Below are positions 16,780-26,258 of a DNA stretch of 64,000 nt, one piece after another (positions within the stretch are counted from its first letter, which is position 1; each line of letters starts with the position of its first letter). Under the pieces are notes generated by a model. The model did not search any database. It saw only the letters and a program-made list of their open reading frames with translations, and was not told the DNA's origin. The DNA comes from Blastococcus mobilis (GTDB lineage: Bacteria > Actinomycetota > Actinomycetes > Mycobacteriales > Geodermatophilaceae). The stretch covers positions 1-64,000 of the forward strand of contig NZ_FZNO01000001.1 of assembly GCF_900188025.1 (NCBI RefSeq), given 5' to 3'. The position numbers and the translations under genes were made by a program.

Positions 16780-17169
16780 GTGCTCGGCGACCGCATCACG
16801 GCCCGGGGCGACCGCACCGACCACCGGCGGGCCAGCTCGGCAGATCGTCCGTCCAGCCCATGGCCGGAGGACCGAACCGCACCAGATCCGCTGTTGTGTT
16901 CTTCGTGGTGTCACCTTCGGTGTCGTCATCGACCGACGGGCGGTGGCGCCCTGCACCGAACGTCGAGGGCGGTTCGCCGCGCCCGCCGTCGCCCCTTCCC
17001 GTTGTCCGGTGGCCGGGGTGGTGAGCAGGCTCGCTGATCAGGCGCGGCGCCGCGTTGCGGGTCGCCCCCGCGACCGGGATACCGATGAACGTGGCGAGTG
17101 CACGGAGCTGGTCGAGCGGGGGCGACGACGGGCGGTGGCCGGCGGGGCCGGTTGCGGTGCGGCCGCTCC
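16780..17169. other. gene-free, probably decayed stretch between the helicase and cyclodeaminase genes
   Basis: No intact gene is seen. On the minus strand around 17071-17125 the peptide PPLDQLRALATFIGIPVA looks like the C-terminal helix of an XRE-type helix-turn-helix domain, without the upstream helices. With the fragment at 16663 this suggests a graveyard of broken genes. Confidence 0.3.
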
Positions 17170-18201
17170 TCAGGCCGGGAGGGGTGAGAGTGCGGTGACC
17201 ATGCCGAAGAGATCCTTGGGGTCATCGGGCTCGGCGACCAGGTCGATGTGGTCCACCCACGGTGTTCCCCGCACGGCGTCGCGTACGTAACGCAAGGCGG
17301 AGAGGTCCTCGGCGGCGAAGCCGACGGAGTCGAACACCGTGACCTGATCGGCCGATGTGCGGCCGGCGCGCCGACCGGTGATCACTTCCCAGAGCTCCGT
17401 CACGGGGAAGTCCGGTTCCATGACCTGGATCTCGCCCTCGATCCGGGTCTGTGGAGTGAACTCCACGAACACACCTGCGTCGCGCAGGATCGCCGGATCC
17501 AGCTCGGTCTTGCCGGGGCAGTCCCCGCCGATGGCGTTGATGTGCATGCCCGGCTCGACCCAGGCGGCGGGCAGCACCGTGGCCAGCGCCTTGTCGGCGG
17601 TGCAGGTCGTGACGACGTCCGCGCCGCGGACCGCCTCCTGTCCGGAAGAAGCGATGGTGACGGTGAACCCGAGTGGTTCCAGGTTGCGCTGCACCTTGGC
17701 CGAGGCGGCCTGGTCGATGTCCCAGACGGCGACGTGTTCGATGCCCAGCGCGCCCCGCATCGCCAAGGCTTGGAACTCGGCTTGGCTGCCCGCACCGATC
17801 AGAGCCAGTCGTCGGCAATCGGGACGCGCAAGGGCCGCGGCCGCGACGGCCGACGTCGCGGCGGTGCGCAGTGCGGTCAAGAGGGTCATCTCTGCGAGGA
17901 AGATCGGGTAGCCGTTCGACACGTCGGCCAGCGCACCGAAGGCGGTGACGGTCTGGAAGCCGCGGGCCGGGTTGGACGGATGGCCGTTGACGTACTTGAA
18001 GGCGTACGTCCTCGAGTCGCTGACGGGCATGAGCTCGATGACGCCGAACGATGTGTGGCTGGCGACGCGGGGCGTCTTGTCGAGAGCCTGCCACTGCCGG
18101 AAGTCCTGCTCCACGTAGCGGGCGATGCCGTCGATGGCGTTCTCCACTCCCGTCTCAGCGATCCAGCGGGCCATGTCGCGAACGCCGACGAACTCCGTCA
18201 T
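17170..18201 (-). CDS. ornithine cyclodeaminase / mu-crystallin family protein
   Basis: ATG 18201 is the start; longer frames upstream read through the promoter site. The 343-residue protein has the OCD family pattern: KYVNGHPSNPARGFQTV, TALRTAATSAVAA, the Rossmann motif LIGAGSQAEFQ near residue 130, and TVFDSVGFAAED at the C terminus. Family members convert L-ornithine to L-proline plus ammonia, or act as alanine dehydrogenase, lysine cyclodeaminase or opine/imine reductases. The full length and QALDKTPR region fit a true enzyme. It lies next to an amino-acid ABC operon and has the same regulatory site, so it probably processes the amino acid released by the two hydrolases. Confidence 0.88.
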   Translation of the reverse strand: MTEFVGVRDMARWIAETGVENAIDGIARYVEQDFRQWQALDKTPRVASHTSFGVIELMPVSDSRTYAFKYVNGHPSNPARGFQTVTAFGALADVSNGYPIFLAEMTLLTALRTAATSAVAAAALARPDCRRLALIGAGSQAEFQALAMRGALGIEHVAVWDIDQAASAKVQRNLEPLGFTVTIASSGQEAVRGADVVTTCTADKALATVLPAAWVEPGMHINAIGGDCPGKTELDPAILRDAGVFVEFTPQTRIEGEIQVMEPDFPVTELWEVITGRRAGRTSADQVTVFDSVGFAAEDLSALRYVRDAVRGTPWVDHIDLVAEPDDPKDLFGMVTALSPLPA

Positions 18202-18347
18202 CTCGATCCTCACTCTCCATCTCGGCTGCGGCTGCGGCTGTGGCTCTCGGGCTCTGCCGCCGTGCCCAGCTGCTCCCACCGGCACGGTTGACCCCCCGCG
18301 GCTCGTGACGGCTGCGCCATCGAAGACGATCCAGGGGAGCGCCATGC

Positions 18348-18392
18348 CAGTCCAATGCCAGTAATTGCCTGCCGTCATGCCCTTTGGGCATG
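18348..18392. promoter_or_regulatory. LysR-type composite site in front of the cyclodeaminase gene
   Basis: ATGCCCTTTGGGCAT (18377-18391) is a perfect dyad containing the T-N11-A signature of LysR regulators. CAGTCCAATGC (18348-18358) lies 18 bases away on the gene side. The same two elements with the same 18-base gap occur at 25264-25307. On the coding strand the second element reads GCATTGGACTG and may supply a -35-like TTGGAC. Confidence 0.65.
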
Positions 18393-18476
18393 GGGCGTCG
18401 GGCTGTCAACCACCGCGATACGGCCGCAGGCGCCGCTGCCGGGCACGGACCGACGATGTTCGATCCACGCGTCGAG

Positions 18477-19448
18477 TCAGGCCTCGCCGCGGTTGACGGT
18501 GATCTCGTCGACGTGCCCGGTGACCATGCCGTACGCCTCGAGGATCTCGGTGTACGTGCCGTCGTCGACCAGCGACTGGTACGCCTGCTCCAGGGCGGGG
18601 ATCAGCTCGGCGTCGAACTTCTTGTTCAGCATGACGCCGACCGGGTTCGGAAGGGTCTCGGTGTAGCCGATCGAGAGCGCGCCCGCGGACTGCTGCACGA
18701 CGTTGAGCGCGATCGGTGCGTCGATGACCATGGCGTCGGCGCGGCCGGCCGACAGTGTCTGCACCGCCGAGACCGACGTGTCGGCCTGGACGGGGACCGG
18801 CGGCTCCTCGCCGGCCTCCTCGCAGAGGGCAATGAGGGAGCCCGGCGCCGCGGCGTCGGTGATCTGCAGCAGCTGCACGGTGCCGACGGCGGCGGTGACC
18901 TTCCTGCCGCACAGGTCGGCGGCCTCGACGATGCCCAGCGGATTGCAGTGAGCGACGACGGTGGACACCGAGGCGTTGACGTAGTCGACGAAGGAACCGA
19001 CCTCCTGGCGTTCCTTGGTGTCGTTGAAGAACCCGGCGATGCCGTCGACCTGGCCGGCGCTGTAGGCGGCCAGCGGGTTCTGCAGCATCTGGAACTCGAT
19101 GGTGACGCCGAGCCGCTCGCCGGCGGCGCGGAGCAGGTCGGGTTCGAAGCCCCGCTGCTCGCCGTCCTTCTCGAAGTTCACCGGCGGCAGGTCGGGGGCG
19201 ACGCCGAGGACCACGGGCTGCGCCGTGGTCTCCTCGGAGACGAGGCCGGCCAGCGCCGGGTCGACCTCCTGAGTGGGCAGCGGGGGCGCGGCCAGCGGGT
19301 CGCCCTCGGGCACTTCTTCGGTCTGGCAGGCGGGCGGAGTGGTGGCGCCCGCGGCCCCAGGGTTGTCGACCCGGGCGCCGCAGCCGGTCAGCACGCCGAC
19401 GACGGCGAGCCCGAGCGCCGGGACGGCGGTCAGCAGACGGGTTCTCAT
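18477..19448 (-). CDS. amino-acid ABC transporter substrate-binding lipoprotein 1
   Basis: ATG 19448 begins a lipoprotein signal peptide with lipobox LTGC (Cys near residue 21). The 323-residue protein has the family-3 solute-binding pattern of polar amino acid receptors: VVLGVAPDLPPVNF, YSAGQVDGIAG, VGTVQLLQI, SVSAVQTLSAGRADAM and LVDDGTYTEILEAYG. It is clearly paralogous to the binding protein at 22443, with matching Cys pairs (HCNP, DLCG, ALCEEAG) likely to form disulphides. It is the last gene of the minus-strand ABC operon, 34 bases after the amidohydrolase gene. No ATPase or permease of its own is present, so it probably uses the operon's single permease. Confidence 0.88.
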   Translation of the reverse strand: MRTRLLTAVPALGLAVVGVLTGCGARVDNPGAAGATTPPACQTEEVPEGDPLAAPPLPTQEVDPALAGLVSEETTAQPVVLGVAPDLPPVNFEKDGEQRGFEPDLLRAAGERLGVTIEFQMLQNPLAAYSAGQVDGIAGFFNDTKERQEVGSFVDYVNASVSTVVAHCNPLGIVEAADLCGRKVTAAVGTVQLLQITDAAAPGSLIALCEEAGEEPPVPVQADTSVSAVQTLSAGRADAMVIDAPIALNVVQQSAGALSIGYTETLPNPVGVMLNKKFDAELIPALEQAYQSLVDDGTYTEILEAYGMVTGHVDEITVNRGEA

Positions 19449-19482
19449 GACTTTCTCCGGTTCTGGGAGTGGTACGCGCCGG

Positions 19483-21117
19483 TCAATGGCGGTCCAAGGA
19501 GTCCGCGCCGTGGCGGACGACGCCGCCGACGACGGTGGCGACGACCGCGACGTCACCGATCGAGTCGGGGGCCACGCGGAGCAGGTCGTCGGAGAGGACG
19601 ACGAAGTCGGCGAGCTTGCCGCGGGCGAGGGTGCCCTTGCGGTGGTCCTGGTGGTCGGCGTAGGCCGAGCCGACGGTGTAGGCCCGCAGCGCCTGCAGTG
19701 GAGTCAGCCGTTCCGCCGGGTTGAGCACCGAGCCGTCGGGCAGCTGCCGGTTCACCAGGGAGTGGATGCCGCGCAGCGGCGACCCGTCGACGACCGGGCA
19801 GTCCGAGCTGCCGGGCAGCTCGATGCCGGCGTCGAGGAAGCTGCGCTGGCGGTAGAGCAGCCCGGCGCGCTCGCGGCCGAGGGCGGTGACGTAGCTGTCG
19901 CCGAGCTCGTCGAGGAACCGGCCTTGCGGCACCGGGACGACGCCGAGTTGCTTGAGCCGCTCGATCTGGCGGTCGTCTGCCAGCCCACAGTGCTCGATCC
20001 GGTGCCGTGGGTCGGTGCGCGGGTGCAGCTCCTGCGCTCGCTCGTAGGCGTCGAGGATCACCTCGACCGCGGCGTCACCGATCGCGTGGGTGCCGATCTG
20101 CCAGCCGGCGCGGTGAGCGGCGAGGATCTTCTCCTGCAGCACCGCGGCGTCGTCGAGAAGCAGACCGCGACCGCCGGGCCGGTCGGCGTAGTCGCAGCAC
20201 ACGGCGGCGGTGCGGGCGGTCAGCGCTCCGTCGCTGATGATCTTCACCGCCCCGATGCGCAGGACGTCGTCCCCGAGGCCGCTGCGCAGCCCGAGATCGA
20301 GACCGAGCCCATCCCTCTCGATGTCGTGCAGCGCGGAGATCTCCGGCATCACCGTCATCCGGACGCCGAGCACGCCGCGGTCGCGCGCGGTCATGAACGC
20401 GGCGAGGTCGGTGGGGCTGTTGCCGATCATCGCCCCGCTGATCCCCGGTTCGGTGACGCTGGTGAGCCCGTCCGCAAGCGCGGCCCTGCTGCCGAGCTCG
20501 ATGGCGTGGACGAACTCCTCGAACGGCTGGGGCCGGATGTGGGCGAAGATCAGGGTCATCGCGCGCTCGGCGATCAGCCCGGTCGGGTCGCCGTCCGGAC
20601 GGCGTTCGATCCAACCGCCGTCGACGTCGGGGAGGTCCCGCGGGTCGGTGAACCCGATCCGCCGGATCGCCACCGTGTTGGCCACGCCGGCGTGGTGGGA
20701 GGCGTGCGCCACCCACACCGGCCGCCCACCGCACACCGCGTCCAGGCCCTCGCGGGTGGGGGAGCCGTCCAGCTTGCCGTCGTCCAGACCGGTCGCCAGC
20801 ACCCAGGCGTCCGGCGCGAGCCCGGCCGCGTGCCGGCCGACCGCCGCATAGACGTCGTCCAGGGTGCGCACGGCTGCCGGCGAGACGTCGCACATGAGCA
20901 GGTCCTGACCGCGGGCGGACAGGTGCTGGTGGGCGTCGTGCAGACCCGGCACGACCGGTGCGCCCCCGAGGTCGAGCGTCGTCTCCGCGCGGCAGCCGGC
21001 GAGTTCCTCGTCGAACCCGACGATCAGCCCGCCCACCACGCCGACGGCGGTGGCGGTCGGCCGGTCGGGCTCCAGGGTGGTGAACCGGCCATGGGTGAAG
21101 AGTGCGTCGAGCAGCAT
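19483..21117 (-). CDS. amidohydrolase-3 family metal-dependent hydrolase (YtcJ type)
   Basis: The 544-residue protein has the amidohydrolase-3 layout: N-terminal beta-sandwich strand, metal-ligand HDAHQH (about residue 60), VKIISDGALTARTA, GTHAIGDAAV, HRIEHCG, SDCPVVDG and a closing GTLARGKLADFVVLSDD. YtcJ-type enzymes hydrolyse N-acyl or carbamoyl C-N bonds with one or two zinc ions. It lies between two other genes of the ABC operon with short gaps, so the substrate is probably an imported N-substituted amino acid. Confidence 0.85.
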   Translation of the reverse strand: MLLDALFTHGRFTTLEPDRPTATAVGVVGGLIVGFDEELAGCRAETTLDLGGAPVVPGLHDAHQHLSARGQDLLMCDVSPAAVRTLDDVYAAVGRHAAGLAPDAWVLATGLDDGKLDGSPTREGLDAVCGGRPVWVAHASHHAGVANTVAIRRIGFTDPRDLPDVDGGWIERRPDGDPTGLIAERAMTLIFAHIRPQPFEEFVHAIELGSRAALADGLTSVTEPGISGAMIGNSPTDLAAFMTARDRGVLGVRMTVMPEISALHDIERDGLGLDLGLRSGLGDDVLRIGAVKIISDGALTARTAAVCCDYADRPGGRGLLLDDAAVLQEKILAAHRAGWQIGTHAIGDAAVEVILDAYERAQELHPRTDPRHRIEHCGLADDRQIERLKQLGVVPVPQGRFLDELGDSYVTALGRERAGLLYRQRSFLDAGIELPGSSDCPVVDGSPLRGIHSLVNRQLPDGSVLNPAERLTPLQALRAYTVGSAYADHQDHRKGTLARGKLADFVVLSDDLLRVAPDSIGDVAVVATVVGGVVRHGADSLDRH

Positions 21118-21174
21118 GGGTGTCCTCGTCCGGGCCGGCGCGGGCCGACGGTCTGGTGGTCCGGCGGTGGGGGG

Positions 21175-22446
21175 TCAGGCGGTGCGGGGCGCGGGGCGGG
21201 CGACGGAGGCGAGCAGCGCTGCGACGTCGAGCGCGCCGCCCGCGGCCACGAAGTCGGCCACCACCGCGTCCCGCAGTCCCGGGTCACCGAGGAAGTCGAC
21301 CGCCGTGAGTGCCAGTCCCAGCGCGCCGTCGAGGACGCCGCGATCCGCGAGGGGCGAGGCGGCGTGCTCGGCGAAGGCGGCGGTGTGCATGCCGGCGGAC
21401 GGCGGCGCGATCCCGAGCATCGGATGGATGGCCGGCACCCGGAGGCTGATGTTGCCCAGATCCGTCGATCCGCCTCCACCGCTGGGCAGGGCCTCGGCGG
21501 CGCGGACGGTGCGCCCTCGCGCTGTCATGTGGGCGGCATAGCGCTCGGCCAGCGGGCCGTTGGTGCGGACCGGCAGGTACGGGGGCGCCGGATCCCATGC
21601 GGCCTCGACCGTGGTGCCGGTGAGCAGTGCGGCCCCGTCGAGGACGGCCTGAACCCGCTCCGTCAGGTCGAGCAGGCCTTCGACGGAGGGCGAGCGCAGC
21701 ATCACCGTCGCCCGCGCGAGCGCGGGGACGACGTTCACCGCCGCGCCCCCTTCGGTGACGATGGCGTGCACGCGGTCGTCCCGGGGGATGTGCTGCCGGA
21801 GGGCCGCGAGCCCCTGGTACGCGGCCACGACGGCGTCCAGGGCGTTGCGGCCCAGGTGGGGGGTGGCCGAGGCGTGCGCCGGGACACCCCGGTAGGTCAC
21901 CTCGACCACCCGGCAGCCGAGGGCGGTGAAGTCGGCGACGTCGTCCCCGGCGAACGGGTGCAGCATGAGAACGGCGTCGATGCCGTCGAACGCACCCGCC
22001 CGCGCCATCAGCTCCTTGCCCGAGCCGTTCTCCTCCGCGGGGGTGCCGAGCAGGAGGACGGACCCGCCGAGCCGGTCGACCACCGGGGCGAGACCGACGA
22101 ACGCACCGACGGCGGTCGCGCAGATCACGTTGTGCCCGCAGCCGTGGCCGATGCCTGGCAGGGCGTCGTACTCGGCGAGGATCGCCACCCGTGGGCCACC
22201 CGAGCCGAGTGCCGCCCGGAAGGCGGTGGGCAACCCGTGGACGCCGACCTCGAGGTCGACGCCGTGCGCGGCGAGGTGGTCGTGAACCAGTTGTACCGAC
22301 CGGTGCTCGGCGAAACCGATCTCGGCGGCGGCGTGGACGTCGTGGCTGAGCCGGACGAGGCCGGGGCCGGCCGCCTCGATGGCGTCCTGGACAGCCGTGG
22401 TCACCTCGGCTGGAACGGCGTCGGGCGCCTGCTGCACGGTGGTCAA
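21175..22446 (-). CDS. M20-family amidohydrolase (N-acyl amino acid hydrolase, AbgB/IAA-hydrolase type)
   Basis: The start is TTG 22446, overlapping the stop of the upstream binding protein (TTGA), so translation is coupled. The 423-residue protein has the M20D metal motifs LAEYDALPGIGHGCGHN (about 90-106), PAEENGSGK and the dimerisation-domain YRGVPAHAS, with GGGGSTDLGNIS and HPMLGI near the end. The family removes acyl or aryl groups from amino acids. Together with the amidohydrolase and the cyclodeaminase it suggests breakdown of an N-acylated or conjugated amino acid after import. Confidence 0.88.
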   Translation of the reverse strand: MTTVQQAPDAVPAEVTTAVQDAIEAAGPGLVRLSHDVHAAAEIGFAEHRSVQLVHDHLAAHGVDLEVGVHGLPTAFRAALGSGGPRVAILAEYDALPGIGHGCGHNVICATAVGAFVGLAPVVDRLGGSVLLLGTPAEENGSGKELMARAGAFDGIDAVLMLHPFAGDDVADFTALGCRVVEVTYRGVPAHASATPHLGRNALDAVVAAYQGLAALRQHIPRDDRVHAIVTEGGAAVNVVPALARATVMLRSPSVEGLLDLTERVQAVLDGAALLTGTTVEAAWDPAPPYLPVRTNGPLAERYAAHMTARGRTVRAAEALPSGGGGSTDLGNISLRVPAIHPMLGIAPPSAGMHTAAFAEHAASPLADRGVLDGALGLALTAVDFLGDPGLRDAVVADFVAAGGALDVAALLASVARPAPRTA

Positions 22447-23423
22447 CTCGTCGCGCCGTTGATCGTGATCGTGTCGAGCAGGCCGTACTCGATGCCGTAG
22501 GCGTTCATGATCTCGGCGTAGGTGCCGTCGTCGACGAGCTTCTGGTAAGCCTGCGCGAGCACGGCGGTGAGCTCGGCGTGCTCCTTGCTGATCATGACGC
22601 CGACCGGCACGGGCAGCTCCTCGACGTAGGCGATGGTGAGTGCACCCTCGGACTGCTTGACCGCGTTGACGGCGATCGGCTCACCGGTGACCATCGCGGC
22701 GGCACGGCCGGCGGTCAGCGAGGTGATCGCCGAGACGCTGGTGTCGGCCTGGACCGGGATCGGCGCCGGGAGGCCGGCCTCCTCACAGAGGGTCAGGAGG
22801 GACCCAGGCGTCTCGCTGTCGGTGAGCTGGGCCAGCTGGACGGTGCCCACCGCGGCGACGACCTCGAGCCCGCACAGGTCCTCGGTGCTCTCGATCCCCT
22901 TCGGGTTGCACTTCTGGGTCAGGGCGGCGCGCGAGCCGGTGCTGTAGTCGATGAAGTCGCCGAGCTTCTGGCGCTCCAGGGTGTCGGTGAAGGCGCCGGC
23001 GATGCCGTCGACCTGCCCGGCGCTGTACTCCTGCAGCGCGTTCTGGCTCTCCTGGAAGACGATCTCGACGCCGACGAGCTGGCCCGCCGCGCGCAGCAGA
23101 TCGGCCTCGTAGCCCCGCTGCTCACCGTCCTCCCCGCCGAAGTTGATCGGCGGGAGGTCCGGCGCGACGCCGATGACCAGCGGCTGTTCGGTGTAGGTGT
23201 CGGGCACCTGACCGGCGAGCTCGGTGTCCGCTTCGAGCTCGGTCAACTCCGGTGCGGCGAACGGGTCGCCCGAGATGTCGGGGTCGTCGCAGGCGGCGGA
23301 GGTGCCGGCTGCGTCGGGGGATGCCGCGGCGTCGGGGTCCTCCACCTGGGCGCCACAGCCGGCGAGCAGGACGGCGACCGCGACAGACGCGAGGGGAACG
23401 AGGGCAGGGCGGAGCAGGAACAC
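22443..23423 (-). CDS. amino-acid ABC transporter substrate-binding lipoprotein 2
   Basis: GTG 23423 starts a signal peptide with lipobox LAGC. The 326-residue protein has the same motif series as the paralogue at 18477 (VIGVAPDLPPINF, YSAGQVDGIAG, VGTVQLAQL, SVSAITSLTAGRAAAM, LVDDGTYAEIMNAYG) and the same Cys positions. About half of the residues match by eye. It lies directly after the permease gene and is the obvious partner of this importer. Confidence 0.9.
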   Translation of the reverse strand: MFLLRPALVPLASVAVAVLLAGCGAQVEDPDAAASPDAAGTSAACDDPDISGDPFAAPELTELEADTELAGQVPDTYTEQPLVIGVAPDLPPINFGGEDGEQRGYEADLLRAAGQLVGVEIVFQESQNALQEYSAGQVDGIAGAFTDTLERQKLGDFIDYSTGSRAALTQKCNPKGIESTEDLCGLEVVAAVGTVQLAQLTDSETPGSLLTLCEEAGLPAPIPVQADTSVSAITSLTAGRAAAMVTGEPIAVNAVKQSEGALTIAYVEELPVPVGVMISKEHAELTAVLAQAYQKLVDDGTYAEIMNAYGIEYGLLDTITINGATS

Positions 23424-23457
23424 GGGCTCTCCTTGGAGGGGGTGGTGAACGAGCAGG

Positions 23458-24387
23458 TCAGCTGCGGGTGGCCGAGCGGGCGACCAGCCGTTCGAGGCCG
23501 ACCTGGAAGAGCGTCAACCCCGCGGTCAGCACGAGGTACCAGAAGGTGGCGACCAGGAGCAGCGGGGTCTGCTGGAGGTTCCGGGCGCCGATCTGCATGA
23601 CCGCGGAGAACAGGTCGGTGACGGAGGCGAGGATCACGACGGCGGTTGTCTTGGTCATCGCGTTGACGTTGTTGAAGAAGGGCGGCAGGACCACCGGCAG
23701 GATTTGCGGGGCCAGGATGCGGCGGCGGATCTGGCGGGGTGTCATGCCGACTGCGCGCGCGGCCTCGATCTGGCCGGGCGGGATGGCGGCCACGCCACCG
23801 CGCAGGATCTCCGCCATGTAGGCCGACTCGTTGAAGCTCAGCCCGATGATGCAGCCGATGATCGGCGCGACCAGGAGGTTGGTGTCGTAGAAGGCGAACT
23901 CGGGGCCGAACGGGATGCCGATCGAGATCACCGGGTACAGCTGGGCGAGATAGACCCAGAAGATCACCTGGACGATCACCGGGACGCCGCGGAAGAACCA
24001 GATGTACCAGGCGGCAATGATCGACAGCACCCTGCTCGACGACATGCGCAGTCCGGCGATCACCGAGCCGAGGGCCAGGCCGACGCCGACGGCGCCGAGG
24101 GTGAGGACGATGGTGATCCACAGGCCGCCCAGCACCTTGTCGTCGAAGAGGTACTCCCCGACGACGTCCCAGCGCCACCGTTCGTTGGTGAGCACGCTGT
24201 TGGCGAGCATCGCGAGGATCAGCGCGAGGAGGGCGTAGCTGACCAGCCGCCAGGGGTGCTTGCGACGGACCAGGGGCAGACCCGGTGGCGTGGGTTCGGT
24301 GCCGAGCGGCGCTGTGGGGGTGGGGACGAGGGTGCTCACGGCGGCTCCCGGGTCGTCGGCGATCTCGGCGGTGATGCGGGCGGTCAC
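23458..24387 (-). CDS. amino-acid ABC transporter permease (HisM/GlnP type)
   Basis: GTG 24387 overlaps the ATPase stop by 4 bases. The 309-residue protein has a polar N terminus of about 50 residues, several membrane segments, and the family signatures [28 protein letters not shown] and the EAA loop [21 protein letters not shown], which docks on the ATPase. Only one permease gene is present, so it presumably forms a homodimer. Confidence 0.92.
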   Translation of the reverse strand: MTARITAEIADDPGAAVSTLVPTPTAPLGTEPTPPGLPLVRRKHPWRLVSYALLALILAMLANSVLTNERWRWDVVGEYLFDDKVLGGLWITIVLTLGAVGVGLALGSVIAGLRMSSSRVLSIIAAWYIWFFRGVPVIVQVIFWVYLAQLYPVISIGIPFGPEFAFYDTNLLVAPIIGCIIGLSFNESAYMAEILRGGVAAIPPGQIEAARAVGMTPRQIRRRILAPQILPVVLPPFFNNVNAMTKTTAVVILASVTDLFSAVMQIGARNLQQTPLLLVATFWYLVLTAGLTLFQVGLERLVARSATRS

Positions 24388-25199
24388 TGGACCCGCGCCA
24401 GGAACTCGCGGGTGCGCGGGTGCGTGGGGTTGCCGAAGACCTCGGCGGGTGTGGCGTACTCGACGATGCGGCCGGCATCGACGAAGGCGACCCGGTCGGC
24501 GACCTCGCGGGCGAAGGCCATCTCGTGGGTGACGACGAGCATGGTCATGCCGGCCTCGGCCAGCTCCTTCATGACGCCGAGGACCTCCCCGACGAGCTCG
24601 GGGTCCAGCGCACTGGTGGGCTCGTCGAAGAGCATCAGCTTGGGTTCCATGGCCAGCGCGCGAGCGATGGCGACCCGCTGCTGCTGGCCGCCGGAGAGCT
24701 GGCGCGGATACATGCCGGCGCGGTCGGCCAGGCCGACCCGGGTGAGCAGCTCCTCCGCGCGCCGCCGCGCCTGGTCGCGGGGCAGCCCGGCGACGACGAC
24801 CGGGCCCTCCATGACGTTCTCCAGCGCCGTCCGGTTGGGGAACAGGTTGAACTGCTGGAAGACCATGCCGATGTGCCCGCGCTGCGCTGCCGCCTCCCGC
24901 GGCGAGAGTTCGTGCCGCCGTCCGCCGCGGAGCCGGACGCCGATCAGCTCGCCGTCCACCTCGATGACGCCGTCGGTGGCCTCCTCGAGACCGTTGACGC
25001 AGCGCAACATCGTCGACTTCCCGGAGCCCGAGGCGCCGATGACGCAGACGACTTGACCGCGCTCGATCGTCAGGTCGATGCCGCGAAGGACCTTGATCGC
25101 GCCGAAGGACTTCCAGACGTTCCGGAACGTCACCATCGCCGGGGGGCCGGACGCGGGGGCGTCCTGCTCCCGGACCGGCGTGTGCGTCGACTGCACCAC
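24384..25199 (-). CDS. amino-acid ABC transporter ATP-binding protein (GlnQ type)
   Basis: GTG 25199 is chosen because GAGG lies 6 bases upstream; the open frame beyond it runs through the LysR promoter. The 271-residue protein has Walker [11 protein letters not shown]-loop [10 protein letters not shown], signature QLSGGQQQR, Walker [13 protein letters not shown] and switch VVTHEM. It is the first gene of a six-gene minus-strand operon (ATPase, permease, binding protein, M20, amidohydrolase, binding protein) driven from the promoter region shared with the LysR gene. Confidence 0.93.
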   Translation of the reverse strand: MVQSTHTPVREQDAPASGPPAMVTFRNVWKSFGAIKVLRGIDLTIERGQVVCVIGASGSGKSTMLRCVNGLEEATDGVIEVDGELIGVRLRGGRRHELSPREAAAQRGHIGMVFQQFNLFPNRTALENVMEGPVVVAGLPRDQARRRAEELLTRVGLADRAGMYPRQLSGGQQQRVAIARALAMEPKLMLFDEPTSALDPELVGEVLGVMKELAEAGMTMLVVTHEMAFAREVADRVAFVDAGRIVEYATPAEVFGNPTHPRTREFLARVQ

Positions 25200-25263
25200 G
25201 ATCGCCTCACTCTTCCTCGGCACTGGAACTGCGTTGCGGGAAGCGTGATCGTGCTCACCTAGA

Positions 25264-25307
25264 CAGTCCAATGCTGATTTGGCTTTCATCGCATGCCGGA
25301 ACGGCAT
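25264..25307. promoter_or_regulatory. LysR-type composite site between the ABC operon and its LysR gene
   Basis: ATGCCGGAACGGCAT (25293-25307) is a perfect 6-bp-arm dyad with a T-N11-A core. CAGTCCAATGC (25264-25274) follows towards the ABC operon after exactly 18 bases. Sequence, order and spacing repeat those at 18348-18392. Centre-to-centre distance is about 31 bp, three helical turns, as expected for the recognition and activation sites of a LysR tetramer. Confidence 0.7.
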
Positions 25308-25319
25308 ACGGTCGGTGAC

Positions 25320-26219
25320 GTGGATCTCCGCCGCGTCGAGCACTTCCTGGCCGTCGTCGACGAAGGAACGGTGACCGCGGCGGCGGACCGCATCCGCCTC
25401 GCGCAGCCGGCGCTGAGTCGTCAGCTCTTCCAGCTGGAGCGCGAGCTGGGGATTCGGCTGTTCGACCGCACGCGGGGGCGTCTTTCGCTCACCCCGGCAG
25501 GGCGCGACTTCGTCCCGGTGGCTCGGGAACTCGTGGCGTTGGCCGAGCGCACACAGGCGGCGGCGCGAACGTTGGCGGAGGGGGTGCTGAGGCGGCTCGT
25601 GCTGGCTGCGCCGACAGCGACCCTCATGGAGCTGGTGGCACCGTTCCTGGGCACGCTCGGCGAGGAGGACCCGCTGGTACTGGTGCGGGAGGTATCGCCG
25701 TCCCGGGCCTACTCTGCTCTGGGAACCGGCGCGGACCTCGCGATCTCTCCCGCCCCGGTCACCGGGCGCCTCGCCCATCGTCGGCTCGGGGCCGTGCTGC
25801 TCCGGGTGTACGTGTCACCCGATCACCCCTGGTCGCGCCGTCCGACCCGGAGGGTGGAACTGGCCGAGCTGGTGGAGGAGCCTCTGATCCTGCTACCGCA
25901 GGACAACACGTCCCGTGTCGAACTCGACCTGGCGGTCGCGGAGGCAGGGCTCGCCTACGACCGGGTGGAGGAGTGCGCCGTCGCCCGGGTCATCCAGGCG
26001 CACGCAGCCGCCGGGCGAGGCGTGGGAGTCGTCACCGACCTGCCCCGGTTCGGAGCCCGCAGTCTCACCATCGCCGATCCACGGGGCGCCGGTGAGGCGG
26101 CGCTGCACATCGTCCTCAACGCGGCCTGGGACCCGGCGCACTTCGCCGCCGAGGCGATCGAGTCGATGGCCGGGCGGATCGGGTCCTTCCTCGCCACCGT
26201 CGACGGCGCCATTCGCTGA
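25320..26219 (+). CDS. LysR-family transcriptional regulator
   Basis: I start at GTG 25320, which gives the normal LysR opening [16 protein letters not shown]. An ATG at 25293 in frame lies inside the palindromic site and would add nine residues. The 299-residue protein has the winged helix ([35 protein letters not shown]) and a co-inducer domain. It diverges from the amino-acid ABC operon, the classic LysR arrangement, and probably controls both that operon and the cyclodeaminase gene. Confidence 0.9.
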   Translation: MDLRRVEHFLAVVDEGTVTAAADRIRLAQPALSRQLFQLERELGIRLFDRTRGRLSLTPAGRDFVPVARELVALAERTQAAARTLAEGVLRRLVLAAPTATLMELVAPFLGTLGEEDPLVLVREVSPSRAYSALGTGADLAISPAPVTGRLAHRRLGAVLLRVYVSPDHPWSRRPTRRVELAELVEEPLILLPQDNTSRVELDLAVAEAGLAYDRVEECAVARVIQAHAAAGRGVGVVTDLPRFGARSLTIADPRGAGEAALHIVLNAAWDPAHFAAEAIESMAGRIGSFLATVDGAIR

Positions 26220-26258
26220 CCCGGTTGCCGATCTCAGTCCAGTTGAGCGACAGGGTGG

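Noticed and set aside
19273-22500. A plus-strand frame of over 1000 codons
   Set aside because: It is antisense to four genes with clear domain motifs; its translation is low-complexity Gly/Arg/Val, typical of GC-rich shadows.
25293-25319. ATG 25293 as the LysR start
   Set aside because: It lies inside the perfect palindrome and adds nine residues not found in LysR proteins; GTG 25320 gives the family N terminus.
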